From the NCBI RefSeq assembly GCF_900155535.1, contig NZ_LT706963.1:285028-349027 (forward strand): 64,000 bases of DNA, in the 5' to 3' direction. The notes under the pieces were generated by a model, which did no database searches, was not told the DNA's origin, and saw only the letters and a list, made by a program, of their open reading frames with translations. The DNA comes from Corynebacterium urinipleomorphum. Its GTDB lineage: Bacteria; Actinomycetota; Actinomycetes; Mycobacteriales; Mycobacteriaceae. The translations under genes and the position numbers were made by a program. How positions within the stretch are numbered: the stretch's first letter is position 1; each line of letters opens with the position of its first letter. Below, piece by piece: positions 18,483-26,617 of the stretch.

Positions 18483-19181
18483 ATGACAACGACCATCCTG
18501 ATCGTCGAAGATGAGGAATCGCTGGCAGATCCGCTCGCTTACCTCCTGGAGAAGGAGGGCTTTAAAGCTCTCGTCGCCGCTGACGGCCAAACCGCACTCA
18601 CTGATTTTGCTGCGAACAATGTCGACCTTGTCCTGCTGGACCTCATGCTCCCCGGGATGTCGGGCACCGACGTGTGCAAGAAGCTCCGTGCCACATCCGA
18701 TGTGCCGATCATCATGGTCACGGCCCGCGACTCCGAGATTGACAAGGTCGTGGGGTTGGAGCTCGGTGCAGACGATTATGTGACCAAGCCTTATTCCACC
18801 CGTGAGCTCATCGCGCGCATTCGTGCGGTGCTGCGCCGGCGCTCTGACGTGGTGGAGCCGGAAACCGAGGTCCCCTCGGACAATATTCTCGAGGGCGGCC
18901 GCGTCCGCCTCGACGTGGAGCGCCACACAGTGTTCGTGGACGACAACCCGGTGCCAATGCCCTTGAAGGAGTTCGACCTGCTCGAGTACCTGATGCGCAA
19001 CTCTGGGCGGGTTCTCACTCGTGGCCAGCTCATTGACCGGATCTGGGGATCGGACTACGTGGGGGACACCAAGACCCTCGACGTGCACGTGAAGCGTTTG
19101 CGCACCAAGATTGAAAAGGAACCGTCCCGCCCGGAGCAGCTCATCACCGTCCGCGGGCTGGGTTACAAGTTCGAGGCGTGA
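18483..19181 (+). CDS. regX3: OmpR-type response regulator RegX3
   Basis: 232 residues. The receiver domain has the acidic pocket VEDEE, the phospho-Asp in LVLLDLMLPGMSG (about residue 52), TARD and the Lys in YVTKPYS. The C-terminal winged helix shows LKEFDLLEYLMRNSGRVLTR and DVHVKRLRTKIE, the latter being the recognition-helix region. It controls phosphate-starvation genes in related species. It is translated from ATG 18483 after a weak purine-rich site, directly behind senX3. Confidence 0.92.
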   Translation: MTTTILIVEDEESLADPLAYLLEKEGFKALVAADGQTALTDFAANNVDLVLLDLMLPGMSGTDVCKKLRATSDVPIIMVTARDSEIDKVVGLELGADDYVTKPYSTRELIARIRAVLRRRSDVVEPETEVPSDNILEGGRVRLDVERHTVFVDDNPVPMPLKEFDLLEYLMRNSGRVLTRGQLIDRIWGSDYVGDTKTLDVHVKRLRTKIEKEPSRPEQLITVRGLGYKFEA

Positions 19182-19197
19182 CGCTGCGCTAGCGGCG

Positions 19198-20064
19198 TCA
19201 CGGATTCGCGGCGCGGGTTGCCGGATGGACGGATTTAGCGTCTGCCGGTAGGGCGGCACGTGCCGCGCAGTGCTTTGCGACGATCGCGTACGGCTTCTCA
19301 CCGATCAACTGAGTCAACTCTTCCCGCATTGACTGCCACACCGGCGTTGCGTTGCCGGAATGGCACGTGGGGTCGTTGGTGCACCACCAGTCGAAGTCCT
19401 CTCCGCCGTCTCCCCACTGCCGACGGTCGTATTCGCCGATGGTGGTGCGCAGGATCTCTTGGCCGTCGCTACGCTCCTGCCATTCGTCTTCGCGCGAGAA
19501 CGGCACCTGCCAGCACACCTCGGGCTTTGAGCCGATGATGTTGCGGCCCTCCGCCATCGCCCACTGATGCAACGCGCACCCGGGGCCGGTGGGATGTCCG
19601 TGGCGGTTGGCGAAGATGCATGCGCCATCCACCACCAGTGTTTTCAGCGACGGTTCTTCCTCGTCGTCGTCCCATTCGAGCCACGGTTCGAGCTCCACTG
19701 GGTCAGCGGCGGCGATGTAGCTGTCCGCGTCGTCGGGGCGTAGCTGCCAATATTTCGCCGGCATTTCCGCCACGGCGTTGTACAGGTCGTCGCGGTCGTG
19801 CTCGTCCGAAAGGTACGCGCCGTGAATGCAGCATCCGACCACCGGCAGGTCCTCGGAAATGCCGCGGCATTGAGGGGTGCCGAAGCGGCACGACCATGTG
19901 GACTCGAGCCACGTCAGGTCGATGCTGAAATAGTGGTGCGGATCATCGGGGTGGGTGAATTCGAACCATTCCCGGGGAAAATCCGGCGGTAATTCGTGTC
20001 CGGCGCGGATTGATTTTCCGGCGGGGGAGTTCTTTGGAAATCCCAGAAATACAGGTTGGTTCAC
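19198..20064 (-). CDS. Cys-rich conserved actinobacterial protein (Rv0495c-like)
   Basis: 288 residues, soluble, Trp- and acid-rich, without a recognised catalytic domain. At least ten Cys occur in short patches: [56 protein letters not shown] and KHCAARA. This looks like a metal or iron-sulfur site. I recognise the context rather than the function: the gene next to ppx in M. tuberculosis (Rv0495c) occupies the same place. GTG 20064 is chosen because TACCGT lies 6 nt upstream; the open frame further upstream runs antisense to ppx. Confidence 0.75.
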   Translation of the reverse strand: MNQPVFLGFPKNSPAGKSIRAGHELPPDFPREWFEFTHPDDPHHYFSIDLTWLESTWSCRFGTPQCRGISEDLPVVGCCIHGAYLSDEHDRDDLYNAVAEMPAKYWQLRPDDADSYIAAADPVELEPWLEWDDDEEEPSLKTLVVDGACIFANRHGHPTGPGCALHQWAMAEGRNIIGSKPEVCWQVPFSREDEWQERSDGQEILRTTIGEYDRRQWGDGGEDFDWWCTNDPTCHSGNATPVWQSMREELTQLIGEKPYAIVAKHCAARAALPADAKSVHPATRAANP

Positions 20065-20072
20065 ACTGGACC

Positions 20073-20091
20073 ACGGTAGACGGTCTAGTGT
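20073..20091. promoter_or_regulatory. Face-to-face divergent -10 elements, Cys-rich gene and ppx
   Basis: Minus-strand TACCGT (20073-20078) sits 6-8 nt upstream of GTG 20064, and plus-strand TAGTGT (20086-20091) 7 nt before GTG 20099. The two cores are only 7 nt apart, so each promoter's -35 region would fall within the other transcript's start. Confidence 0.5.
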
Positions 20092-20098
20092 TGACTCT

Positions 20099-21028
20099 GT
20101 GCGACTAGGTGTATTGGACGTGGGCAGCAATACTGTCCACCTCGTGGCAGTAGATGCCCGTAGTGGTGGGCGTCCGACCCCCATGAGCGACTGGAAGCAA
20201 CCGTTGCGGCTCGTGGAGATGCTGGACAAGAACGGCGCAATCGACGACAAAGGTGTCAAGAAGCTGACGGAGGCGGTGCAGGAGGCGGCTGACCTGGCCG
20301 ACAACCTCAAGTGCGAGGAGTTCCTCGCCTTCGCTACTTCCGCCGTGCGCTCGGCCGCGAATTCGGACGACGTGCTCGACCATGTGGAGAAGAAGACGGG
20401 AGTTCGGCTCCGCGTGCTCTCCGGCAAGGATGAGGCCCGGCTGACTTTCTTGGCTGCGCGCCGTTGGTATGGGTGGTCCGCGGGCCGGATCACCAACCTG
20501 GACATCGGCGGCGGTTCTTTGGAGATGTCCACCGGCACCGATGAGGTCCCCGATGTGGCGGTTTCCCTGGACCTTGGCGCCGGTCGACTGACCCACGAGT
20601 GGTTTGACACGGACCCGCCGGAGAAGAAGATGGTCAACACCCTGCGCGATTACATCGACGCGGAACTTGCCACGGTCGCGGATGATTTCCTCGATCAGGG
20701 TGAGGCAGGTTTAGCTGTGGGCACCTCGAAGACGTTCCGCACGTTGGCGCGTTTGACCGGCTCCGCCCCATCCTCGGCAGGCCCGTACGTGAAGCGGACA
20801 CTCACTGCTCCCGGTCTGCGGCAGCTGATCGCCTTCATCACTCGTATGACGGCGTCGGACCGTGCGGAACTCGAGGGTGTCAGCTCCGACCGCTCCCACC
20901 AGATTGTGGCGGGGGCCCTCGTTGCCGAAGCAACGATGCGCGCCCTTAATCTTGATAAGTTAGAAATCTGTCCGTGGGCGTTGCGCGAGGGCGTAATTCT
21001 CCGCCAGATCGATAAAGGTCAGAACTAA
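20099..21028 (+). CDS. ppx: Ppx/GppA family phosphatase (exopolyphosphatase)
   Basis: 309 residues from GTG 20099. The ASKHA-type fold shows [14 protein letters not shown] at the N-terminus, [29 protein letters not shown] and the phosphate loop [14 protein letters not shown]. In corynebacteria and mycobacteria homologues hydrolyse polyphosphate or ppGpp-type substrates; which applies here is not evident. It sits beside the phosphate regulators, fitting phosphate metabolism. It ends 12 nt before the next gene and carries its own leaderless promoter. Confidence 0.88.
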   Translation: MRLGVLDVGSNTVHLVAVDARSGGRPTPMSDWKQPLRLVEMLDKNGAIDDKGVKKLTEAVQEAADLADNLKCEEFLAFATSAVRSAANSDDVLDHVEKKTGVRLRVLSGKDEARLTFLAARRWYGWSAGRITNLDIGGGSLEMSTGTDEVPDVAVSLDLGAGRLTHEWFDTDPPEKKMVNTLRDYIDAELATVADDFLDQGEAGLAVGTSKTFRTLARLTGSAPSSAGPYVKRTLTAPGLRQLIAFITRMTASDRAELEGVSSDRSHQIVAGALVAEATMRALNLDKLEICPWALREGVILRQIDKGQN

Positions 21029-21040
21029 GGAGACGACGAG

Positions 21041-22132
21041 ATGGCCGATAAGCAACTGACCGTTGCGGAATTGATGGCCCGGGCTCAGCAAGAAAACCCG
21101 GATGCCCAGCCACGGCGCCGTCGTCGCCGCAGCCTCGATGAAGGCGGTGTGTCCGTCGCCGAGCTAACTGGTTCCCTCAAGGCCGTCGACGCTCGTCCTG
21201 CCGAGGTCAAGCACTCCTCTGTTCCGATCGACGCCGAGCCTGCGAAGACCACAAAGACTGTGAAGCCTGCTGAGCCGTCGCAGCAGGAGAAAACCGAGAA
21301 GCAAGAGAAGCCGGAGCAGTCGGACAAGCCGAAACAGCAGGTGAAGCCGAAGACGGCTACGAACGGTACGGCCAAGGTGGAGTCGCCCGCCCCCGCTCAG
21401 ACGGAAAAGACAGCGGCACCGGCTCAAAAGTCCACCAAGATCGAGCGGACGCCTCAGCCCGTAAAGCCCGCGCCGAAACCGGCCGCAGAGCCAACGCCTA
21501 AGCCGGCCACAACGTCGGTGCCGAAGCCGGAACCTGTGAAGGCGCAGTCGCAGCCGACCCCCGCGCGACCGGAACCCCGTCCCCAGGATGAAACGCTGAC
21601 CCGCGGCAGCTTCAAAGCCGTTGCGCCGCAGCCGTCGAAGACAGAGCAGACTGGTCCGATTAGCCGCGTGGTCTCATTGGAAGACCGTCCCGCTACGGAC
21701 TCAAAGGCTCCGGGCGGAAAGGGTGTCGGCGAGGGATCAGACGTCGATAAGCCTGCTTTGCGTGAGTCCGATGCTGATACCGCGACAACGCAGGAGAGCC
21801 CGGTTGTGCGTGACGAGCATCTTCCGGAGCAGCCCGTTTACCGCGCCGAGGATGCGGACCAAGTCGAGGTTGATAACAGTGTCAATCCGATCATGCTGGT
21901 GCTGCTCGTTTTCGCGGGCCTCGTCGTCGGTGTTCTGATGTTCCTCGGTTTCCAGTACCTGTGGGCATCGCTGAACCCGTTCCTCGCCGGTGTGCTGGCG
22001 CTCGCCGTGACAGGCGGTGTGGTGATGCTCGTGCGTGCGATGAAGACGGGGCGTGACGCGTTGACCATGACTCTCGCTGCTCTCGCCGGTGCCGCGATGA
22101 CGTTCGGGCCGGCGCTCGTCACTACGGTCTAA
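21041..22132 (+). CDS. Low-complexity membrane protein (Rv0497-like)
   Basis: 363 residues. The N-terminus carries a conserved pattern, TVAELMARAQQENP, an Arg cluster, then GGVSVAELTGSLKAV. A long Pro/Lys/Thr/Glu-rich disordered stretch (about residues 65-260) follows, ending in three hydrophobic segments (IMLVLLVFAGLVVGVLMFLGF onward). The arrangement suggests a cytoplasmic or wall-spanning tail on a membrane anchor. It is conserved next to ppx in mycobacteria and its function is unknown. An AAGGAG-like site precedes ATG 21041. Confidence 0.8.
   Translation: MADKQLTVAELMARAQQENPDAQPRRRRRRSLDEGGVSVAELTGSLKAVDARPAEVKHSSVPIDAEPAKTTKTVKPAEPSQQEKTEKQEKPEQSDKPKQQVKPKTATNGTAKVESPAPAQTEKTAAPAQKSTKIERTPQPVKPAPKPAAEPTPKPATTSVPKPEPVKAQSQPTPARPEPRPQDETLTRGSFKAVAPQPSKTEQTGPISRVVSLEDRPATDSKAPGGKGVGEGSDVDKPALRESDADTATTQESPVVRDEHLPEQPVYRAEDADQVEVDNSVNPIMLVLLVFAGLVVGVLMFLGFQYLWASLNPFLAGVLALAVTGGVVMLVRAMKTGRDALTMTLAALAGAAMTFGPALVTTV
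21742..21752 (+). repeat. Iterated 11-mer, copy 5 (CGTCGATAAGC)
   Basis: In the disordered part of the Rv0497-like gene, read GTC-GAT-AAG (VDK). Confidence 0.9.
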
Positions 22133-22183
22133 CCGCTGCGCTACGGTGGCCTGCTGCGGGGCTGCTGTGGCACTCTTAGGTGC

Positions 22184-22999
22184 ATGAGCACCTCAATCGC
22201 AGTCATTGGAGCCGGAAATATCGGGGAAGCCCTGATTTCCGGCCTTGTTTCTTCCGGAGTGAACCCGGAAACCATCACGGCGACGAACCGCACGGAATCC
22301 CGCCGAGAGGAGCTCGCGCAACGTTACGGCGTGATCACCACGGACGACAATATCGAAGCGGTGACCGATGCAGAGGTCTGCTTTCTCTGTGTCAAGCCGT
22401 ACGCCGTGGCAGACATGATCGAGGAATTGTCGGAGGCGATTGCGTCCAACGACACGTCGACGGTTCTCGTGTCCATGGCTGCGGGCGTGACACTCGACGC
22501 GATGTCGGACGCCGTCCACAGTGCGGGGACGCCGCTCGCGCGCGTCATGCCGAACACCCCGATGCAGGTGGGCAAGGGCGTGTGCGTGGTTTCCTTTGGC
22601 CGGTTTGTGGAGGAGGACCAGCAGGAGCTGGTCACGGATCTACTGGGAGCGACAGGCAAGGTCGTCGTCGTGCCAGAGTCGCTTATCGACGCCGCCTCTG
22701 CCATCTCCGGTTCCGGGCCCGCCTACTTCTTCCTCGTGGCGGAGGCGCTCGTCGATTCCGCTGTCAACCTCGGCTTGCCCCGCGACACCGCTACCGACTT
22801 GGCGTCTGCCACTGCAGAAGGCGCGGGTGCGATGCTCGCGCACTCGGGCAAGACACCGGTGGATCTGCGGGCGGGCGTGAGCTCCCCGGCGGGCACGACA
22901 GTGAAAGCGATCCGGGAGCTCGAGGAATCCGGCGTGCGCGGGGCGTTCTACCGTGCTACCGAGGCTGCCGCCGCCCGCGCAGCCGAAATGGGTAAATAA
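22184..22999 (+). CDS. proC: Pyrroline-5-carboxylate reductase
   Basis: Last step of proline synthesis, reducing P5C with NAD(P)H. The N-terminal Rossmann motif AVIGAGNIGEALISGL is followed by FLCVKPYAVADM, VMPNTPMQVGKG and the C-terminal dimerisation domain with AISGSGPAYFFLVAEAL and GVSSPAGTTVKAIRELE. All are typical and the length of 271 is normal. No ribosome site is visible before ATG 22184; a leaderless mRNA is possible but the -10 candidate (CACTCT) is poor. Confidence 0.95.
   Translation: MSTSIAVIGAGNIGEALISGLVSSGVNPETITATNRTESRREELAQRYGVITTDDNIEAVTDAEVCFLCVKPYAVADMIEELSEAIASNDTSTVLVSMAAGVTLDAMSDAVHSAGTPLARVMPNTPMQVGKGVCVVSFGRFVEEDQQELVTDLLGATGKVVVVPESLIDAASAISGSGPAYFFLVAEALVDSAVNLGLPRDTATDLASATAEGAGAMLAHSGKTPVDLRAGVSSPAGTTVKAIRELEESGVRGAFYRATEAAAARAAEMGK
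22681..22691 (-). repeat. Iterated 11-mer, copy 6 (reads GCTTATCGACG)
   Basis: In proC, read CTT-ATC-GAC (LID). Confidence 0.9.
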
Positions 23000-23032
23000 G
23001 CGGGAAGTCTGTGGATGCTGGTTGTTTCAGGT

Positions 23033-23063
23033 TTCCACTGCTCTGTTTGAGCTGGCAGTGGAA
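23033..23063 (+). terminator. Perfect 9-bp hairpin after proC
   Basis: TTCCACTGC and GCAGTGGAA flank a 13-nt loop, 34 nt after the proC stop. No T-run follows, so it may be an RNA stabiliser or weak terminator. Confidence 0.4.
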
Positions 23064-23149
23064 TCAGCGACACCAGTGAGCCGAGAAAGAACTGTGAACA
23101 AAGTTAAAGTTTTCCGGCTTTTGAGTCGCATGTGACATCGGTTTCACGC

Positions 23150-23155
23150 TAGGCT
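23150..23155 (+). promoter_or_regulatory. Candidate -10 for the HTH gene
   Basis: TAGGCT about 78 nt before the ATG at 23233, predicting a leader of roughly 70 nt that carries the GGAGGT ribosome site. No clear -35. Confidence 0.35.
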
Positions 23156-23232
23156 GTTCAAGGCACGTGCGTGTACGTCCTGTGGGAGGGGAAGCCTACA
23201 GCGCGCCACAGTGCTGGAGGTTGATTTAACAG

Positions 23233-23424
23233 ATGGCAAATGAAGATAAAGGCAAGTTCCTGACCGTCGCTGAAGTCGCGGAGATCATGCGTGTCTCCAA
23301 GATGACGGTCTACCGTCTCGTCCACTCCGGCGAACTGCCGGCAGTGCGCGTTGGACGTTCGTTCCGCGTGAATGAGACGGCTGTCAACGAGTACCTGGAT
23401 TCCTCCGTTTACGACGTGGGATAA
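23233..23424 (+). CDS. Small excisionase/MerR-type helix-turn-helix DNA-binding protein
   Basis: 63 residues forming a single winged-helix domain: FLTVAEVAEIMRVSKMTVYRLVHSGELPAVRVGRSFRVNE is the classic pattern of this family, with the recognition helix at VSKMTVYRLVHSG. The gene after proC in mycobacteria (Rv0500A) is the same type. It has no integrase nearby, so it is a housekeeping regulator rather than a phage excisionase. GGAGGT lies 11 nt before the ATG. Confidence 0.85.
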   Translation: MANEDKGKFLTVAEVAEIMRVSKMTVYRLVHSGELPAVRVGRSFRVNETAVNEYLDSSVYDVG

Positions 23425-23584
23425 TTCTGGGGCTACCCGCCGCCCGGCGACAGTTAGGCGGTATTGGGGTGGTCCGCGCCGACATCCTGAAGAAATCGAC
23501 ACGCCCCCGCGGCCTAGGTTTGTGAACCTGCAGGTCGCGGGCGCACTCGGGTTCGCTCCCGGGCACGTGCCGTTGATTTTCTCA

Positions 23585-23611
23585 AGGCATCTGGCGCGGG
23601 CCGCCTTTTTT
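23585..23611 (+). terminator. Probable rho-independent terminator
   Basis: AGGC/GCCT outer stem and GGC/GCC inner stem run straight into six T residues; it would end the HTH transcript. Confidence 0.5.
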
Positions 23612-23645
23612 CGTGTTTTCAGGCACTGCCCGCCGGGGCCGGTTT

Positions 23646-23674
23646 TTGGTTTCGCCCAGCCAGGCCGGTAGAAT
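23646..23674 (+). promoter_or_regulatory. Promoter of the bS22 gene
   Basis: TTGGTT, 17-nt spacer, TAGAAT. Confidence 0.55.
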
Positions 23675-23809
23675 TTTCCGAGTATTCGTGCCGCGCACTG
23701 GGCTGCCCGCCCAGTCCTGTTCCGGGAGTGCACCCCGGACGCGCCGCCGGAAAGGCGGCGGATGCGGTAGGGAACTGTACGTACGACAGACGAAAAGTGA
23801 GGAAACCTG

Positions 23810-23911
23810 ATGGGTTCTGTGATCAAGAAGCGCCGCAAGCGCATGTCCAAGAAGAAGCACCGCAAGATGCTGCGCCGCACCCGCGTTCAGCGCCGCAAGC
23901 TCGGTAAGTAG
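23810..23911 (+). CDS. Ribosomal protein bS22 (AURKAIP1/COX24 domain)
   Basis: A 33-residue, extremely basic peptide: it begins [19 protein letters not shown] and ends [10 protein letters not shown] recognise it as the actinobacterial small-subunit protein found in mycobacterial ribosome structures (Rv0500B in M. tuberculosis), related to the mitochondrial AURKAIP1/COX24 family. AGGAAA precedes the ATG. It has its own promoter upstream and an 11-bp hairpin downstream, as expected for a strongly expressed single gene. Confidence 0.9.
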   Translation: MGSVIKKRRKRMSKKKHRKMLRRTRVQRRKLGK

Positions 23912-23958
23912 AGCGCCGAGAACTCGGTGCAGTCGCACACCAGCGGCTGTCTCATCCA

Positions 23959-24010
23959 GCACCCCTTCTGCTACCGGCCCGCTAAAGGGCCGCAGGTGTA
24001 GAAGGGGTGC
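23959..24010 (+). terminator. Long hairpin after bS22
   Basis: Perfect 11-bp arms GCACCCCTTCT and AGAAGGGGTGC enclose an inner GGCCC/GGGCC stem. Only a weak T-rich tail follows. Confidence 0.65.
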
Positions 24011-24072
24011 TGTCGTTATTGGGGGCCGGTTTGGGGCAGCCTGCGTCATGTCGCATGGGGCAGTCACAGAGG

Positions 24073-24078
24073 TAGAAT
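24073..24078 (+). promoter_or_regulatory. -10 element of the old-yellow-enzyme gene
   Basis: TAGAAT; the leader to GTG 24203 would be about 118 nt. Confidence 0.45.
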
Positions 24079-24082
24079 GGAC

Positions 24083-24099
24083 CTATCAGCCACTGATAG
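24083..24099. promoter_or_regulatory. Perfect inverted repeat, probable operator
   Basis: CTATCAG-CCA-CTGATAG begins 5 nt after the -10, so a bound dimer would cover the transcription start. A further CTGATA half-site follows at about 24110-24116. Confidence 0.5.
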
Positions 24100-24202
24100 T
24101 GAGCTGACACCTGATATTCGCACCCAGCCCCCGATCGCCGCTCATCGCGGTTGTTTCCTGCGCCTGCGGTCATGCGGGGGACAAGTAGAGAAGGGATTCT
24201 TC

Positions 24203-25462
24203 GTGTCCACTCCGAACGAATCGGCCAACGCCATCTTCGAACCTGCCACACTGGGCCCGGTCGAGCTCCGCAACCGCTTCATCAAGGCCGCGACCTCCGA
24301 GGGACGTTCCCCGAACGGCCGCGTCACTGACGAGCTCATTGCGTACCACGAGGGCTTCGCTCGAGGTGGTGTCGGTATGACCACTTTGGCGTACTGCGCC
24401 ACCTCCCCGAAGGGCTTCTCCGCCCCGGGTCAGATCCTCATGGAGAAGGAGTCTTTGCCGGGCCTGAAGGACTTCACCGCCACGATGCACGAGCATGGCG
24501 CGAAGGCATCGGCGCAGCTGGGCCACGCTGGTCCGGTGGCTACCCGCCAGCAGATCGGTGAGACCCCGTGGGCACCCAGTAAGTTCATCAACCCCACCAG
24601 CTTCAACTACTGCCGCCGCATTTCCAAGGACGAGATCAAGACCGCGATCCGCGAATTCGCCGACGCGGCAGAGCTCGCCGCCGAGGCTGGCTTCGACGCT
24701 CTCGAGCTGCACTTTGGCCACCTGTACCTGCCGTCGTCGTTCCTTTCCAACTGGATCAACAAGCGCGACGACGAGTACGGCGGCAACATTGAGAACCGCT
24801 CCCGCTTCGTCCGTGAGATCTCCCAGGCTGTGAAGGAACGCGTTGGCGATGATGTTGCCATCATCGCCAAGATGTCCATGACCGACGGCATTCCGGGCTC
24901 GATCGTCCTGCCGGATTCGCTGCAGACGGCGCAGATGCTTGACGCCGACGGCAACGTCGACGCAATCCTGCTCACCCAGGGCTCCTCCGTGGTCCGCCAG
25001 ATGTGGCTGTTCCGCGGTGAGCCGCCGTTGGCTGGTTTCGCCGAGCACATGCCGTTCCCGTTCAACGTGGGTGTGCGCATGTTCGGCAAGCCGATGCTGG
25101 GCGACTTCGAGTACCACGATATGTACATGTACGAAGATGCCCGCCAGTTCCTGGACAAGGTCAAGAACACCAAGCTGGTCCTCCTCGGCGGCCTGACCCA
25201 GCGCGAGCACTTTGAGAAGGGCTACAACGAGGGCTTCGAGTTCTTCGAGATCGGCCGTGCCTTGCTGCGTGAGCCCGACATGATCCAGAAGATTCAGGAG
25301 AAGCCGGGATACCGCACGCTGTGCGACCACAACAACTACTGCATGCCGTCCGTCTTTGGTAAGACGCACTGCATCTACTCCCCGGACTATGCAATGAAGG
25401 CCGAGGACCGCGAGATTCGCCCGGCGGAGACCGCCGGTGCGTCCGAGCGAATCGAGGGCTAG
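24203..25462 (+). CDS. NADH:flavin oxidoreductase, old yellow enzyme family
   Basis: 419 residues from GTG 24203, which has AAGGGA 6 nt upstream; the longer frame from 24077 would start at the promoter. The FMN-binding TIM barrel is recognisable: FEPATLGPVELRNRFIKAA at the N-terminus, SAQLGHAGP, ELHFGHLYLPSSFLS, DDEYGGNIENRSRF and KLVLLGGLT. No iron-sulfur or second dinucleotide domain follows, so it is a single-domain ene-reductase type. Several Cys near the C-terminus (CDHNNYCMPSVFGKTHCIY) are not a standard cluster motif. Substrate unknown. The leader carries a palindrome suggesting ligand-controlled repression. Confidence 0.85.
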   Translation: MSTPNESANAIFEPATLGPVELRNRFIKAATSEGRSPNGRVTDELIAYHEGFARGGVGMTTLAYCATSPKGFSAPGQILMEKESLPGLKDFTATMHEHGAKASAQLGHAGPVATRQQIGETPWAPSKFINPTSFNYCRRISKDEIKTAIREFADAAELAAEAGFDALELHFGHLYLPSSFLSNWINKRDDEYGGNIENRSRFVREISQAVKERVGDDVAIIAKMSMTDGIPGSIVLPDSLQTAQMLDADGNVDAILLTQGSSVVRQMWLFRGEPPLAGFAEHMPFPFNVGVRMFGKPMLGDFEYHDMYMYEDARQFLDKVKNTKLVLLGGLTQREHFEKGYNEGFEFFEIGRALLREPDMIQKIQEKPGYRTLCDHNNYCMPSVFGKTHCIYSPDYAMKAEDREIRPAETAGASERIEG

Positions 25463-25467
25463 CCGGC

Positions 25468-26508
25468 TTAGCGCCGCTTGCGGCGCCGGCGGGCCACGAG
25501 CACGCCGGCAGCTCCGGCCGCCATCCCGGCCGGGAGCAGCCAGCTCAACAGCAAGCGGCGCACAGGGCGGTAATCGCGGATGAGCCAGCCGTGCTCTTCC
25601 GCATGCTTACGCAGCTTGCGGTCAGGGTTGATCGCCACCGGCGTACCCACCATGGACAGCATGGGAATGTCGTTCGCGGAATCTGAATATGCGGTGCACT
25701 GAGCGAGGTCCAAGCCCTGGATTGCCGCCAAAGCCGCGACAGCGTGAGCTTTGCCCGGCCCGTGCAGAATGTCGCCGACCAGGCGCCCGGTGAACTTTCC
25801 GTCGGCCTCCTCGGCGACAGTGCCCAGCGCGCCCGTGAATCCCATCCGAGTGGCCAGGAATTGGCCTACCTGCACCGGCGTGGCAGAGACCAACCAGACC
25901 TGTTCGCCGGCGGCGACGTGCATCGCGGCGAGCTCCCGGGTGCCGGCGTAGGTGCGGTCGATGAGACGGTCGTCGACAATATCGCTGCAGATCTCCTTGA
26001 GCGACTCGACTTCCTGCCCCTTGACAAAGTTCAGTGCCATCTCGCGCCCCGACCCGATCGCATCCGGCAGCTCGGAGCCGAACACCCGGTACTGGATCTG
26101 CGCCACGAAGTAGGGGAAAATCTCGCTGAGGCTCAAGAATTTGCGTCGGAACAGCTCAATACCGAGCAGGATGAGCGAGGACCCCTGAATCAGTGTGTTG
26201 TCCACATCGAAGAAGGCCGCGGCGCCCGGATGCTGGGGAATGTCCGGATCCGGCTGAGTCAGGCGCATTCCGCCGGCGGTGGCGGCGGCGCCGGACACAG
26301 AATCGACACCCGTGGTGAATTGCTCGATGCCAATGCCGAAGGTCTCCTCGATTGCGGCCTCGGCGGCGGCTTCACCGGCAGCGCGCTGATGGTCGTCGTC
26401 GATAGGCGGAAGTGCAGTCTCCTCAATGAAGCGGCGCAGGTTGCCCCGTGAAATCGACCACTGTGCGAGGTAATCGCGGCCGGGGAGGGAACCGTTGTCG
26501 GGGCTCAC
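25468..26508 (-). CDS. HAD-IB family hydrolase, phosphoserine phosphatase-like
   Basis: 346 residues from GTG 26508. The HAD motifs are present: FFDVDNTLI (nucleophile and acid Asp), VSATPVQVGQ, and the metal-binding AYSDSANDIPML. The N-terminal 85 residues are acidic and linker-like, and the C-terminus has a hydrophobic segment (LLSWLLPAGMAAGAAGVLVA) plus a basic tail, so it is membrane-tethered. Homologous genes occupy this place in mycobacteria (Rv0505c, labelled serB1). The phosphatase substrate cannot be assigned. Confidence 0.85.
   Translation of the reverse strand: MSPDNGSLPGRDYLAQWSISRGNLRRFIEETALPPIDDDHQRAAGEAAAEAAIEETFGIGIEQFTTGVDSVSGAAATAGGMRLTQPDPDIPQHPGAAAFFDVDNTLIQGSSLILLGIELFRRKFLSLSEIFPYFVAQIQYRVFGSELPDAIGSGREMALNFVKGQEVESLKEICSDIVDDRLIDRTYAGTRELAAMHVAAGEQVWLVSATPVQVGQFLATRMGFTGALGTVAEEADGKFTGRLVGDILHGPGKAHAVAALAAIQGLDLAQCTAYSDSANDIPMLSMVGTPVAINPDRKLRKHAEEHGWLIRDYRPVRRLLLSWLLPAGMAAGAAGVLVARRRRKRR
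25471..25486. terminator. Compact hairpin between convergent genes
   Basis: GCGCCG-CTTG-CGGCGC, inside the last codons of the HAD gene and 9 nt after the stop of the convergent oxidoreductase gene; could end transcription arriving from the left. Confidence 0.4.
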
Positions 26509-26555
26509 GGCGGGGTGGTCTCCTTCGATCGTGGGTGGGCGGGTTCAGTGGCGGG

Positions 26556-26562
26556 TAGCCTA
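26556..26562. promoter_or_regulatory. Symmetric -10 shared by the HAD and glutaredoxin-like genes
   Basis: TAGCCTA reads TAGCCT on plus and TAGGCT on minus, giving a -10 in both directions midway between the divergent genes. Confidence 0.4.
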
Positions 26563-26617
26563 AGTAAACATCGTAAGCCTTCGCGGGCGCGTATCGACGA
26601 GAAGGAGCCCTCTTTAG

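Larger units (their letters stand above)
23425..23809 (+). other. 385-nt region without a gene, between the HTH gene and bS22
   Basis: Holds a probable terminator (23585-23611), a promoter (23646-23674) and a leader of about 130 nt before bS22. The leader contains GCGCCGCCGG / CCGGAAAGGCGGC-like pairings and may be structured. No tRNA can be folded. Confidence 0.5.

Noticed and set aside
23131..23148. TGTGA...TCACG resembling a GlxR (CRP-type) site
   Set aside because: The half-sites are separated by 8 nt instead of 6 and the second is imperfect.
23233..23424. Excisionase-like gene as evidence for a prophage or integrative element
   Set aside because: There is no integrase, attachment repeat or phage gene, and the gene is part of the conserved proC neighbourhood.
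23540..23562. GGGTTCGCTCCCGG resembling a tRNA T-arm
   Set aside because: The stem does not pair over five bases with a seven-base loop, and no acceptor, D or anticodon arm can be placed around it.
26549..26567. Possible DtxR iron-box around TAGCCTAAGTAA
   Set aside because: Only about 12 of 19 consensus positions match, with poor outer half-sites.
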